From a virus, in IMG/VR virus record IMGVR_UViG_3300034682_000108, positions 1 through 21,423 of that record: a DNA stretch of 21,423 nt, one strand, 5' to 3'. The translations under genes and the position numbers were made by a program. Every line of letters begins with the position of its first letter. The first letter of the stretch is position 1. The notes below the pieces were generated by a model. It searched no databases, was not told the origin of the DNA, and saw only the letters and a program-made list of their open reading frames with translations. Below are positions 1 to 6,848 of the stretch, one piece after another.

Positions 1-535
1 GGTACTTGGCCTGGATGGAAGATGCCATCCCTGGCTTCAGCTTGGAGAAGTCGGGCAGGATGGCTTGCCACTTCGGGAACTGGCCATGGATCAGGGCCCG
101 GCCTGGCATCACATAGGTTTCGCTGTCCGTACCGATGCCGTCGAAGTCGTGGGCAACCGTGACGCGGTCGCCGGTGATCAGCACCTTCTTGGTCCAGACA
201 GTTCGCGCCTTGCAGGCACGCACCAGGCCGTCCGTCACGCGGAAGATCAGGCTGTCGGCGCCCTCCAGCGTGCCTCCCTTGTCGTGGATGACAGCCATGA
301 GGTGGCCGTTGCTGGCCACCAGGTAGATTCCGCCCAGGTGCTCTGGTGCCGGGCACACATAGACGCCGTTCAGGTAGTAGCGGATGTCGTTCGTGGCGGC
401 AAACAGCGCAATCATTGGCAGGTAGCGCGCCGAAATGCTGGCCTTGATGGCGGCGATCTTGGCGTCGTGCTCTGCGTTGGCCTGGGCGGCGGCGTCCAGA
501 GGGTGCTGGTCGTTGGTAGTGGTGGCTTCAGTCAT
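1..535 (-). CDS. DNA polymerase III beta-subunit (sliding clamp)-like phage protein, partial (C-terminus outside window)
   Basis: Reading leftward from an ATG at 533-535, the frame stays open for 178 codons to the window edge, so the C-terminus is missing. A strong Shine-Dalgarno (AAGGAAGG) lies just upstream. After a polar N-terminal tail of about 30 residues, residues 50-83 read like the DnaN middle-domain signature: IRYYLNGVYV at 51-60 resembles the clamp motif TRYYLNGV, and LVASNGHLMAV at 72-82 resembles VATDGHRLAV. Known clamps are ring-shaped processivity factors for DNA polymerase. A phage copy would act at its replication fork, or compete with or replace the host clamp. It is the last visible gene of the leftward operon that starts with the GHKL ATPase. 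The family call rests on these two motifs only; the missing C-terminal half should decide whether it can form a ring. Confidence 0.6.
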   Translation of the reverse strand, partial: MTEATTTNDQHPLDAAAQANAEHDAKIAAIKASISARYLPMIALFAATNDIRYYLNGVYVCPAPEHLGGIYLVASNGHLMAVIHDKGGTLEGADSLIFRVTDGLVRACKARTVWTKKVLITGDRVTVAHDFDGIGTDSETYVMPGRALIHGQFPKWQAILPDFSKLKPGMASSIQAKY

Positions 536-549
536 ACCTTCCTTTCATC

Positions 550-566
550 GCCCGGCCAGGCCGGGC
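550..566. repeat. Perfect GC-rich palindrome (8+1+8)
   Basis: GCCCGGCC-A-GGCCGGGC lies in the 41-nt gap between the stop of the 42-aa gene and the start of the clamp-like gene, just upstream of the clamp ribosome binding site. No T-tract follows on either strand, so it is not a standard intrinsic terminator. It could be an RNA processing or stabilising hairpin. Confidence 0.5.
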
Positions 567-576
567 ATGGGTTGAA

Positions 577-705
577 TCAATGCCCGCAGGGCAGCGCGCC
601 GCCCACGGGTGTGCCGTCGGAGTTGAACGGGTGGCGGCGGCCGCAGGCAATGCAGGTCTTTTCTTGCGTTGCCGGAGCTGGCGCGGGTTGTGGTGTAGTG
701 CTCAT
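577..705 (-). CDS. 42-aa Cys/His-containing small phage protein
   Basis: The ATG at 703-705 overlaps the stop of the upstream gene as ATGA and is preceded by a strong ribosome binding site (GGAGGTGAT), which favours it over the longer in-frame extension to 762. The protein has a Pro/Ala-rich N-terminal third, then CIAC at residues 18-21 and PCGH at the very C-terminus. This C-x2-C ... C-x-H spacing suggests one small zinc-binding knuckle. I do not recognise the family. Its place in a coupled early operon next to DNA metabolism genes suggests a small regulatory or adaptor protein, but nothing in the sequence shows a partner. Confidence 0.6.
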   Translation of the reverse strand: MSTTPQPAPAPATQEKTCIACGRRHPFNSDGTPVGGALPCGH

Positions 706-1190
706 GCCATCACCTCCGGACGTCCAGCCAGGCCGCAGTAGCCGCGGCGGCGGGCCAGCCACAGGTGCTCAGGTTCTACCCAGCATGCGCCGCCATCGTC
801 GCCGGGCTCATGGGGCGTGAACACCAGCGCAGGGTTCATGCCGGCTGGGCGCTCTGGCTCGACCTGCGCGTCGAACTGCTTGCACATGACGCGAACGCGA
901 TGGACGGCATGTTCCGGCTCGGCCCAGCGCCACATCGCGCACTTCTCGCCCACGCAGTTGGCGGCCATGGACACGCCTGGCGTGGCATCCATCACCATGA
1001 TAGTTTTGGACCCAGTGGCTTCGCCGCCCAACTTGAATTCCTCGGCGCTGGCGTATGCCACGACTTCAGCGGCTTTGACTTCCTTGGTCAGGCTGCGGTT
1101 GTAAGCGACGGGAATGTCCACGTTGCCTGCCTGGGCCACACGCGCCATGGGGCACCACAGGTCGCGGGCTTGTTCGGTGGTGTGGGTCAT
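702..1190 (-). CDS. Conserved phage hypothetical protein with Cys-rich CPMARV / CGEKCAMWRW / GYCGLAG motifs
   Basis: A 162-aa protein with a good ribosome binding site (GGGAGG, 7 nt before the ATG at 1188-1190). LWCPMARV (residues 11-18, Cys13), NCVGEKCAMWRW (79-89, Cys79 and Cys84) and GYCGLAG (150-156, Cys152) resemble a family I know only as phage hypothetical proteins. Four cysteines in conserved-looking contexts suggest an Fe-S cluster or structural zinc; Cys103 and Cys136 look like additional, less patterned cysteines. Both ends are translationally coupled by ATGA overlaps to the 109-aa gene upstream and the 42-aa gene downstream. No function can be assigned; a metal-binding DNA or RNA metabolism protein is the most I would infer. 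Confidence 0.72.
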   Translation of the reverse strand: MTHTTEQARDLWCPMARVAQAGNVDIPVAYNRSLTKEVKAAEVVAYASAEEFKLGGEATGSKTIMVMDATPGVSMAANCVGEKCAMWRWAEPEHAVHRVRVMCKQFDAQVEPERPAGMNPALVFTPHEPGDDGGACWVEPEHLWLARRRGYCGLAGRPEVMA

Positions 1191-1516
1191 GCTGCACCTC
1201 CCTGGTTGGGTTTGGCGGCGACAGCAAAAAGCATGTACTCACCGGGCTGCAGCTGCGGTGCTGCGCATGGGCACAGCTCCAGATCGTTTGTGCCGTTTTC
1301 TTCTACCCACAGCGTGCCAATGCTTGTGCGCGCATCCAGGCCTTGCACAACCTGCTGCGCCTCGGCCTTCATCGCGTGCAGCGCAGTGATGGCCTTGCCC
1401 AGCTGCTCGCGCTCGACGGCCACAGAGAAGCGGGCACCAGGGCGCTGCTGCATGGCGCTGAACAGGTTCAAGGCTGGCTCGATGGCCTTGATGATTTCGT
1501 CGTGTGTCATGGTCAT
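1187..1516 (-). CDS. Hypothetical phage protein, 109 aa
   Basis: The ATG at 1514-1516 overlaps the RdgC stop codon as ATGA; a second in-frame ATG two codons later is equally possible. Residues 5-60 look helical (DEIIKAIEPALNLF, REQLGKAITALHAMKAEAQQVV). The C-terminal part, with CPCAAPQL and PGEYMLFAV, is more beta-like. I do not recognise the family. It sits between RdgC and the Cys-rich 162-aa protein in a chain of overlapping stop/start codons, so it is probably co-translated with them. Confidence 0.65.
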   Translation of the reverse strand: MTMTHDEIIKAIEPALNLFSAMQQRPGARFSVAVEREQLGKAITALHAMKAEAQQVVQGLDARTSIGTLWVEENGTNDLELCPCAAPQLQPGEYMLFAVAAKPNQGGAA

Positions 1517-2433
1517 GCCGCACCGCCTTCCTCGCCCTCGGCGGCTTCTTCCTTGCCGTGGCCGATCATGGCCACCAGGTCGGTGATGACGGCCGACACG
1601 GCATCCACTTCCAGCGTGGCCTGGGCGTAGAAGCTCGGAGCCTCGTCGTCCTCGGCGTCGGTGTGCGCAAACTCGATGCCCTTCAGGCGGAAGTCCTTGG
1701 TCAGACGGAAGGCTGTCTTACCGTCGTGCGTGAAGCCCATCGAGATAACCTGGAAGCGGGAGGACAGCGCTTCCTTGATGGCCTGATTGGCGCCGGCGAG
1801 CGAGCCCATCTTGATGCTGATCTTGCGGTCGCCCTGCTGCAGTGCAGCTTCTTCGCAGGGGTTGAAGACGCCGAAGGCTTCTTCGTTGCCGGCGATCCAG
1901 GCTGCCAGGCGTGTGGTCAGGCCGTGCTTCACGTCGCTGACGTGAATGGTTTCTGTTTTCACGCTGCCCGTGGCCTGGACCAATGCCGAGGTGATGTAGT
2001 CGGCCAGCTTCTTGCTGGTGGTGGGCACGATCAGATAGCCGGTGGTCTGCTGGTAGAAGCACGTGATGATCGCCGTGCGCGGGAATGCCTGCTTCGCCAG
2101 CTCCAGCAGTGCCGCGTCCTTGATTTCGGAGCGCTCCTTCTTGCTGGGCGTGCGGTTTTCAGCTGCCTTGAAGGCTTCGGCGAGTTCATCGACCTTGCGG
2201 TTGAGAACGGAACCAGGGATTTGCTTTTCGTCAATGCGGACGCGGAAGGCGACGCCGTTCTTGAATGGCAGGGCCAGCTGGTCGCTGTCGGTCACGGGGA
2301 CGAAGCCGACGCTGCGCATATGCGTTGGCGCGCACTCCTGAAATGGGTTGGCCTGCAGCTTGTCGTGCAGAGCCTCGGCGTCCATGCCGAAGTCGGCTTT
2401 GTAGACGATGGCAGATTTGATGGTTTGCTTCAT
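1513..2433 (-). CDS. rdgC: RdgC-family recombination-associated protein (phage-encoded)
   Basis: A 306-aa protein. The start MKQTIKSAIVYKA at 2431-2433 is chosen because the frame further upstream runs through the GHKL ATPase gene in another frame and loses protein-like composition. No good Shine-Dalgarno is visible before it. Length and layout match RdgC (about 300 aa in bacteria): an N-terminal half with a VGFVPV segment near residue 42, a central all-beta/alpha part (RTAIITCFYQQTTGYLIVPTTS split by short loops) and a C-terminal acidic tail rich in Glu. Host RdgC is a ring-shaped dsDNA-binding dimer that restrains RecA by covering DNA. A phage copy may protect phage DNA or steer recombination towards the phage Sak4-like/SSB system encoded at 10.8-12.5 kb. 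It lies 65 nt downstream of the GHKL ATPase and shares its promoter. Confidence 0.82.
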   Translation of the reverse strand: MKQTIKSAIVYKADFGMDAEALHDKLQANPFQECAPTHMRSVGFVPVTDSDQLALPFKNGVAFRVRIDEKQIPGSVLNRKVDELAEAFKAAENRTPSKKERSEIKDAALLELAKQAFPRTAIITCFYQQTTGYLIVPTTSKKLADYITSALVQATGSVKTETIHVSDVKHGLTTRLAAWIAGNEEAFGVFNPCEEAALQQGDRKISIKMGSLAGANQAIKEALSSRFQVISMGFTHDGKTAFRLTKDFRLKGIEFAHTDAEDDEAPSFYAQATLEVDAVSAVITDLVAMIGHGKEEAAEGEEGGAA

Positions 2434-2469
2434 AGTCGTGGTGGGCTGTGCCCGGTTGGTCAATGATGC

Positions 2470-2492
2470 GGCCGGGAAAAACGCGCCCGGCC
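2470..2492. repeat. Intergenic inverted repeat GGCCGGG / CCCGGCC
   Basis: A 7-bp perfect stem with a 9-nt spacer lies in the 65-nt gap between the GHKL ATPase stop and the RdgC start. On the transcribed strand the T-run is in the loop and not after the stem, so this is not a typical terminator. It could separate the expression of the two genes. Confidence 0.45.
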
Positions 2493-2498
2493 TTCGCG

Positions 2499-3578
2499 TT
2501 ACTTCAGGCGCCAGCTCTCGGCCTGCGTGATCAGGTCCTTGCGGAATGCCTCGATGGCAGCGCCTCGCATTTCGCGGCGGTTGGCGGCCAGCCATTTGCG
2601 CAGGACATCTGCTGGCGGCGTCACGGGCACCACGACCTCGCTGGTGTAGGCCTTGGTCTGGGTGACGAATGGGTAGTAGGCCGAATGCACCACCACCTTG
2701 GTCATGCCGCGCGCCACCAGGGCGTCCAGTTCTTCCTGGTTCTTGGCGATGACGGCGCCGGGGTGCTTGTTGCGGAACGCGCGGTAGCAGGCTTCCTTGA
2801 CCAGCGCTGGCGATCCGTACTCGGCGTATTCCAGGTCCTTGACGCCGGCGCCGATCATCTCGGCGATTTCCTCCCAGCGCTCGGTCTGGAACCACATGGA
2901 TTTCGTCGTGAAAAGCAGGTCAAAGCTCGACACGGTCTGGCGGTCGCGCTCCAGTTTCAGGAATTCGGGCTTCACGTCGTAGCCGAACTGCAGTTCGGTT
3001 TCGCAGACGAACAGGCCGCCAACGTACAGACGCCCAGGGCGGGCCCGCAGGATGCGGCCTTCCTGCACCTGGTGCACCTCGCCGATGTCGGTCTGCATGT
3101 GCAGGCAGCCGTCGCGGATCACGGCAATGTCGGCAGGGCTCAGGCCGCCGACCTCGAATTCCAGGCCTTCACGGCGCTGCGCAGCGGGCTCGTCCTCGAT
3201 GCACAGCACCTCGGCGTCGAACTGGCGCGACTGGCGGAAAACAGGCCTCCAGGTGCGGTCGCCGTTGTGGATGGTGACCGGGTAGCCGGCACGCGCCAAC
3301 ACCAGCAGCGCGATCTTGTAGCCCTCGCCGAAGCTGCCGATGGTGTCGGCGCTGTCGGCCTTGCTGGTCTGGCCCAGCAGCAGCGTGGCGGCCGACAGGC
3401 GGGAGTGGCGGCTGCGGATGTGCAGGCTGTCGGCGCGGAACTCGTACTCGAAGGGGCTGTCGCTATCGATTGCGTTCTGCAGCAGCTCGCGCACTGCTTC
3501 CGCCATGCCCCAGTGGCGAACGTAGGTCTTGGCGATGGGCAGCTCGTAGGTGCGGCTGCCCAAAGATAGAAGTGACAT
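2499..3578 (-). CDS. GHKL/HATPase-fold ATP-binding protein with degenerate G1 box
   Basis: A 359-aa protein. Two tandem ATGs occur at 3581 and 3578; the second is 5 nt from GGGAG and is preferred. The N-terminal 95 residues carry GHKL signatures: the N-box AVRELLQNAIDS (28-39, with Glu31 and Asn35 as the Mg/ATP residues), a GQTSK element (69-73) and the glycine box IGSFGEGYKIAL (80-91). The DxGxG box expected between them is replaced by SRHSRLS (56-62), so the usual adenine-contacting Asp is not evident. The remaining 260 residues are not recognised; they lack a histidine-kinase dimerisation helix, receiver or MutL-like nuclease motif. GHKL proteins (Hsp90, MutL, MORC, gyrase B) use ATP to clamp or dimerise. 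As first gene of a transcript also encoding RdgC and a clamp-like protein, a DNA-clamping role is plausible but unproven. Confidence 0.72.
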   Translation of the reverse strand: MSLLSLGSRTYELPIAKTYVRHWGMAEAVRELLQNAIDSDSPFEYEFRADSLHIRSRHSRLSAATLLLGQTSKADSADTIGSFGEGYKIALLVLARAGYPVTIHNGDRTWRPVFRQSRQFDAEVLCIEDEPAAQRREGLEFEVGGLSPADIAVIRDGCLHMQTDIGEVHQVQEGRILRARPGRLYVGGLFVCETELQFGYDVKPEFLKLERDRQTVSSFDLLFTTKSMWFQTERWEEIAEMIGAGVKDLEYAEYGSPALVKEACYRAFRNKHPGAVIAKNQEELDALVARGMTKVVVHSAYYPFVTQTKAYTSEVVVPVTPPADVLRKWLAANRREMRGAAIEAFRKDLITQAESWRLK

Positions 3579-3594
3579 CATTACTCCCGTGTTG

Positions 3595-3607
3595 TTTACG
3601 GGGTAAA
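3595..3607. promoter_or_regulatory. Operator O1, TTTAC-GGG-GTAAA
   Basis: A perfect 5+3+5 palindrome that overlaps by one base the -10 box of the leftward promoter in front of the GHKL ATPase. The same arrangement recurs at 9559-9576. Binding here would block RNA polymerase. Confidence 0.6.
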
Positions 3608-3612
3608 TAATA
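3607..3612 (-). promoter_or_regulatory. Putative -10 box (TATTAT) of the leftward GHKL ATPase-RdgC promoter
   Basis: On the minus strand TATTAT is followed directly by TTACCCCGTAAACA, closely matching TATAAT followed by TTACGCCGTAAACA at 9559 on the plus strand. No good -35 is seen; the hexamer at a 17-bp spacing is GTTCAC. The start codon lies about 30 nt downstream. Confidence 0.5.
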
Positions 3613-3621
3613 CACCAAGAA

Positions 3622-3634
3622 TTTACCGGGTGAA
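3622..3634. promoter_or_regulatory. Operator O2, TTTAC-CGG-GTGAA
   Basis: A second copy of the 13-bp element starts 27 bp from O1 and covers the -35/spacer region of the leftward promoter. One base departs from perfect symmetry. It is followed 3 bp later by a weaker half-matching element, TTCGC-GGC-GTGAA (3638-3650). Confidence 0.5.
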
Positions 3635-3653
3635 CACTTCGCGGCGTGAAATA

Positions 3654-3860
3654 TTATTTGTTGCGCTGACGCTGCACTTCTGCGCGGTAAATCTTCAGGA
3701 TGTGCGGGCGCATCGCCGGCCAGCTGGCCGGGTACTTCGTGGCCAGCCAGTCGGCTGTGCGTTTGACGTAGTCGGGCCTGACAGGGTGGCGCTCCAGGAA
3801 GTTGTAGAGCTGCTGCGGGTCGCCGTACTCACCGGCGCCAGGCTTTGCCACTGCGGACAT
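3654..3860 (-). CDS. Hypothetical phage protein, 68 aa
   Basis: A short basic protein (PGAGEYGDPQQLYNFLERHP, then RTADWLATKYP and a C-terminus of QRQRNK). Its start overlaps the 3' end of the VRR-NUC gene by 32 nt and has no clear Shine-Dalgarno, so translation probably depends on coupling. It is the last gene of the leftward operon that begins at 9465 and abuts the O1/O2 promoter gap. I do not recognise the family. The composition (Trp, Tyr, Arg, Lys) would suit a small nucleic-acid-binding protein. Confidence 0.6.
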   Translation of the reverse strand: MSAVAKPGAGEYGDPQQLYNFLERHPVRPDYVKRTADWLATKYPASWPAMRPHILKIYRAEVQRQRNK

Positions 3861-4218
3861 CGGCGATCAGTTGGTGCATTTCATCGGCAGACCGGATCAG
3901 GCGGTAGACACCGGCCGCGCGCTCGACGGCTTTCTGCCAGGTCTTCTGGTCGCCCTTTTGCCGGCCACCTTTGGGCACCTTGAATTCGGGCTGTACGGCA
4001 ACGCCTATCGTCTGGCCGACCATGTCGGGCGTGATGGTCACAGGCACGATCATGCCGGAATCGGCCATGCCAGCCTGGCCGACTTTGACGACGCGGCGCG
4101 GGTCATCGTAGGCGCGAAAAAGCCCGACCTGCTGGCGCCAGCACAGCACATCAGGGTGCTTGCCGGTCGCCAACAGGGCGGGGTTTTGGACTTCTCGGGT
4201 CTCTCGGTTCTGGGCCAT
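3829..4218 (-). CDS. VRR-NUC domain nuclease (PD-(D/E)XK superfamily)
   Basis: A 129-aa protein close to the size of a stand-alone VRR-NUC domain. The catalytic pattern is visible: VGQAGMADSGMIVPV (residues 46-60) gives the Gly-rich turn and Asp53, PEFK (77-80) gives the E-x-K pair Glu78/Lys80, and GGRQKGDQKTW (84-94) gives the conserved Gln91-containing helix of this family, followed by the terminal GVYRLIRSADE strand and turn. VRR-NUC proteins cut branched DNA; in phages they often lie beside SF2 helicases, as here, where the helicase stop is only 7 nt upstream. A Holliday-junction or flap nuclease role during recombination-dependent replication is likely. No Shine-Dalgarno is apparent. Confidence 0.75.
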   Translation of the reverse strand: MAQNRETREVQNPALLATGKHPDVLCWRQQVGLFRAYDDPRRVVKVGQAGMADSGMIVPVTITPDMVGQTIGVAVQPEFKVPKGGRQKGDQKTWQKAVERAAGVYRLIRSADEMHQLIADVRSGKAWRR

Positions 4219-4225
4219 GCCGGCA

Positions 4226-5911
4226 TTATGCCGCGTTGCTGACCACCAGCGGCTGCGCGGTGCGCTCCAGCAGCGCCTTCAGGTCCTTAGGCTTCATGCG
4301 CCGGATGTCGTGCAGCGTGACGCCAAACTCCTGGTGCGTGGGCAGCCCGCTGCGCTTCTTGGCAGCCTCCAGGTTGTCGAGCACGGCGGCCAGCAGGGCA
4401 TCTTTCTTCTCGCGCGCTGCCACAATCTTCATGGCCTGCACCCTGCCGATGCCCTGGGCGATCAGCTGATCCAAGGACTTCGCCTGGCCCTGCAGCATGC
4501 GCTTTTGCCGGCGCAGGCGCTCGTCCTCGGCCTGATCGATAAGCTTCAGCTCTGCCTCGACCTGCTCCATCTCTATGACTTCGCGCTTTTTATAGATATG
4601 GTCGCAGTGCGGGCATGCCTTGTCGCCGTCTTTGTTCTTGTGGTCAGGGTCGTGATACCGCCTACACTTCGGGCACGCCTTGGCGCCCTCTTCGCCGCTT
4701 TCGTTGTCGTTGGCTGCCTGCCGGCGAGCCTTCTTCTCCGGTGGTGACAGCGTCCACTCGCGCTCCCAGTGCGGCAGCCCGTGTTCCTCGATTACGCCCA
4801 CGCAGTCCAGGATAATGGCTTTTTCCTTGTCGGGGTGCGGCCGCAGCACGCGGCCCGTGCCCTGCATGAAAATGCGCAGGCTCTTGGTCTTGCGCAGCCA
4901 GATGGCCGTGGTGGCGTAGGGGATGTCCACGCCCTTCACCAGCAGGCCAACGCCGGTCAACACGTCGATGTCGCCGCGGCCCAGGGCCTTCACGGCATTG
5001 CGTCGCACGCCATCCTCGGTCATACCGTCCAATGACTGGGCCCGGTATCCGCCGTCGCGGAAAGCCTGGGCGAATTTCTCGGCCATGCGCACGGTCGGGC
5101 AGAACGCTATGGCCGGCTTGCCGTGGCTGTAGTTGCGGTAGTGCTCCACGACGTCGCCGTATACGCGCGGAGCGTCCAGCTCCTTTTCCAGCTCCTGCGG
5201 GTCGTAGTCGTCGCCCTTCAGTTTGGTAAGGTCGGCGACGCCTTCAACCAGGTGCACGTCTGGCTTGTAAGCGTCGTAAGGCGACAGGAATCCGTTATCG
5301 ATCAACCATGCCTCGGTTGGGCCGTGCACAACGACGTCGTACAGCCCGCCCTCGCTTCGCGCGAAGCTCTGACGATCCATGCGGATCAGTGTGGCCGTCA
5401 GCCCCAGTAGTCTGGCGTCTGGCCAGTAGCCAATCACACGGCGCCACGTCGCAGCCAGGCTCAGGTCGCATTCGTCGGCGATGATCTGGAACGGGTTGAG
5501 CCACGCCAGCGCGCAGTCGGGTTTCCATAGCTCGCCGTCCAGCCGCCGCACCAGGGTCTGAACACTAGCGATCACGGCCTTGGCGCCGGTCTTCACGAAG
5601 CTGCGGCCGAATTCCAGGAACTCATGGGCGACGATCGCGCGGCGCGTCTTGTCGCTGCACACCAGCTGGTGCTCAATGCCGTACTCGGCCCAGGTCATGG
5701 CGGCCTGGTCGAGCAGCTCCTCCTGATCAACAATCCACAGCACCTGGCGGTCAGTCGTTGTGTACTTCTCGACAATGAACGACGCCGTGCGGGTCTTTCC
5801 GCCTCCAGTCGGGCAGCGCAGCACGATGCCCTTGGCTCCGGCCTGGTAGTGCTGCGAAATTTCGCGCACCATCGGCAGCTGATATTCGGGGCGCAGTACG
5901 ATCTTGCTCAT
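4226..5911 (-). CDS. SF2 DEAD/DEAH-box helicase with C-terminal zinc ribbon
   Basis: A 561-aa protein. The start MSKIVLRPEYQ at 5909-5911 is chosen because it overlaps the upstream stop as ATGA and has GAGGG 7 nt before it; the frame extends further but without protein-like sequence. Motifs in order: RPEYQ at the N-terminus, Walker A PTGGGKT (34-40), motif II DECD (146-149), motif III LTAT (171-174) and motif VI QGTGRVLRPH (350-359). Residues 413-436 form a CPKC...CPHC zinc ribbon, and the rest is helical and charged. Motif II has Asp where Cys/Ala-His is usual in related helicases. The enzyme should unwind or remodel DNA with ATP. Its position between a PD-(D/E)XK protein and a VRR-NUC nuclease suggests a branched-DNA processing unit. 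Confidence 0.85.
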   Translation of the reverse strand: MSKIVLRPEYQLPMVREISQHYQAGAKGIVLRCPTGGGKTRTASFIVEKYTTTDRQVLWIVDQEELLDQAAMTWAEYGIEHQLVCSDKTRRAIVAHEFLEFGRSFVKTGAKAVIASVQTLVRRLDGELWKPDCALAWLNPFQIIADECDLSLAATWRRVIGYWPDARLLGLTATLIRMDRQSFARSEGGLYDVVVHGPTEAWLIDNGFLSPYDAYKPDVHLVEGVADLTKLKGDDYDPQELEKELDAPRVYGDVVEHYRNYSHGKPAIAFCPTVRMAEKFAQAFRDGGYRAQSLDGMTEDGVRRNAVKALGRGDIDVLTGVGLLVKGVDIPYATTAIWLRKTKSLRIFMQGTGRVLRPHPDKEKAIILDCVGVIEEHGLPHWEREWTLSPPEKKARRQAANDNESGEEGAKACPKCRRYHDPDHKNKDGDKACPHCDHIYKKREVIEMEQVEAELKLIDQAEDERLRRQKRMLQGQAKSLDQLIAQGIGRVQAMKIVAAREKKDALLAAVLDNLEAAKKRSGLPTHQEFGVTLHDIRRMKPKDLKALLERTAQPLVVSNAA

Positions 5912-6510
5912 GCCGCCGCCCTCGCCTGCTGGGCCTGCAGTTTCGCGGCGTCGCGCTGGTGGTAGGCCTCCCACATGCGCAGGTTGGCCAGGCGGGCAAT
6001 GTCGATGACCTGCTGCGGCGTCAGCCGGTGGGCATCCTTGTTTGTCGTGGCGCGGCGCTCGCAGCAAACCTGCACGCGGCCGTTATGCTCCCAAAGCAGC
6101 AGCACGCCGCTGGCCTTGCTGGGCAGGCACTCCAAAAGCTCTGGCTTCCAGATTTCGCGCGGCAGCGCATAGTAATGTTTCCAGACCTTGCGCGGCCACT
6201 CCCGCGGCGTGCTGTCGTATATCCGCTCCTGCCTAGTCCAGATGTGCCGTCCGTTGGCGTCGTAGCCCTTCTCTTCGGGCTTGTACTGGCCGGTGAACAC
6301 GCGCTCCCACCACTTTTCCTTTTTGGCGTCTGCCTTCAGGTCTGCGCGGCTGATCTTCACCTCGACGTCGATGATGCGCAGGTCGGTCGTCACGCCCAGG
6401 ACGTCGCATTCTCTGCCCGTCCAGTTGCAGTTATCGACCAGCACCACGCATTTGCGCGCCAGGGTCTGCAGGGCGATGGCCCTGGCTATGTTGTGTTCGT
6501 TCCATTCCAT
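5908..6510 (-). CDS. PD-(D/E)XK nuclease-like (MmcB-like) phage protein
   Basis: A 200-aa protein. The start MEWNEHNIAR at 6508-6510 is preferred because AAGGA lies at good distance before it; an upstream in-frame ATG at 6555 has no such support and overlaps the previous gene. Residues 29-55 show the restriction-nuclease-like core: NWTGRECDVLGV (29-40, with Glu34 and Asp36), then the strand LRIIDVEVKISRADL (44-58) with Glu50-x-Lys52. WW at 67-68 and a YYALP segment follow. The closest match I know is the MmcB/DUF-type PD-(D/E)XK group, whose members are DNA-repair nucleases or inactive relatives. It overlaps the helicase start by ATGA and may act with it. Confidence 0.6.
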   Translation of the reverse strand: MEWNEHNIARAIALQTLARKCVVLVDNCNWTGRECDVLGVTTDLRIIDVEVKISRADLKADAKKEKWWERVFTGQYKPEEKGYDANGRHIWTRQERIYDSTPREWPRKVWKHYYALPREIWKPELLECLPSKASGVLLLWEHNGRVQVCCERRATTNKDAHRLTPQQVIDIARLANLRMWEAYHQRDAAKLQAQQARAAA

Positions 6511-6533
6511 AGGTTTCCTTGCGCCCGGCAGCA

Positions 6534-6848
6534 TCATGCCGCGGGCTCCATCCATTCGTCGGGCACGGGGTCGGGCAGCGCGGGCTTGTGCAGCACGTCG
6601 TCGGCAGGCATGCCCCAGTGCTTTCGGGCATCAACACGGCGCCAGGCGTGCGTCGTTCCGCTGTAGCCGTCGCCGCTCCGGCTCTTGCAGGGCTCGCCCA
6701 CCATGGCGTGGCACTGTGGGCAGGCGACAAACGCCACGCTCCGGTCGGTGCGCAGGTAGCGCCCGCGCTGGTCCGGCACCGCCACAAAGATGAAATGCGG
6801 GTCGCGGTCCTCGAAGGCCACCAGGCTGATGCGAGGCGTCACGGTCAT
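6534..6848 (-). CDS. Phage zinc-finger protein (C-x2-C-x7-C ... H), 104 aa
   Basis: The start at 6846-6848 overlaps the upstream stop as ATGA and has GGGAC before it; the longer frame to 6965 is rejected. An N-terminal beta-like region (LVAFEDRDPHFIFVAVPDQRG, broken by a turn) precedes the finger: CPQCHAMVGEPC then a short loop and THAWRR. The pattern CPxC-x-G-x-PC ... H-x-x-R is typical of small phage zinc-finger proteins thought to bind DNA. The tail PDPVPDEWMEPAA is acidic and proline-rich. Function unknown. Confidence 0.65.
   Translation of the reverse strand: MTVTPRISLVAFEDRDPHFIFVAVPDQRGRYLRTDRSVAFVACPQCHAMVGEPCKSRSGDGYSGTTHAWRRVDARKHWGMPADDVLHKPALPDPVPDEWMEPAA

Noticed and set aside
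65-820. Long plus-strand open frame opposite the clamp-like and small genes
   Set aside because: Antisense shadow in GC-rich DNA; the minus-strand genes have ribosome binding sites and coupled ends, and the frame crosses several of them.
2434-2895. N-terminal extension of the RdgC frame
   Set aside because: Overlaps the GHKL ATPase in another frame, has low-complexity Arg/Gly composition and does not match RdgC; the start at 2433 gives the family length.
5912-6067. N-terminal extension of the helicase frame
   Set aside because: Overlaps the coding end of the PD-(D/E)XK gene; the ATGA-coupled start at 5911 has a ribosome binding site.
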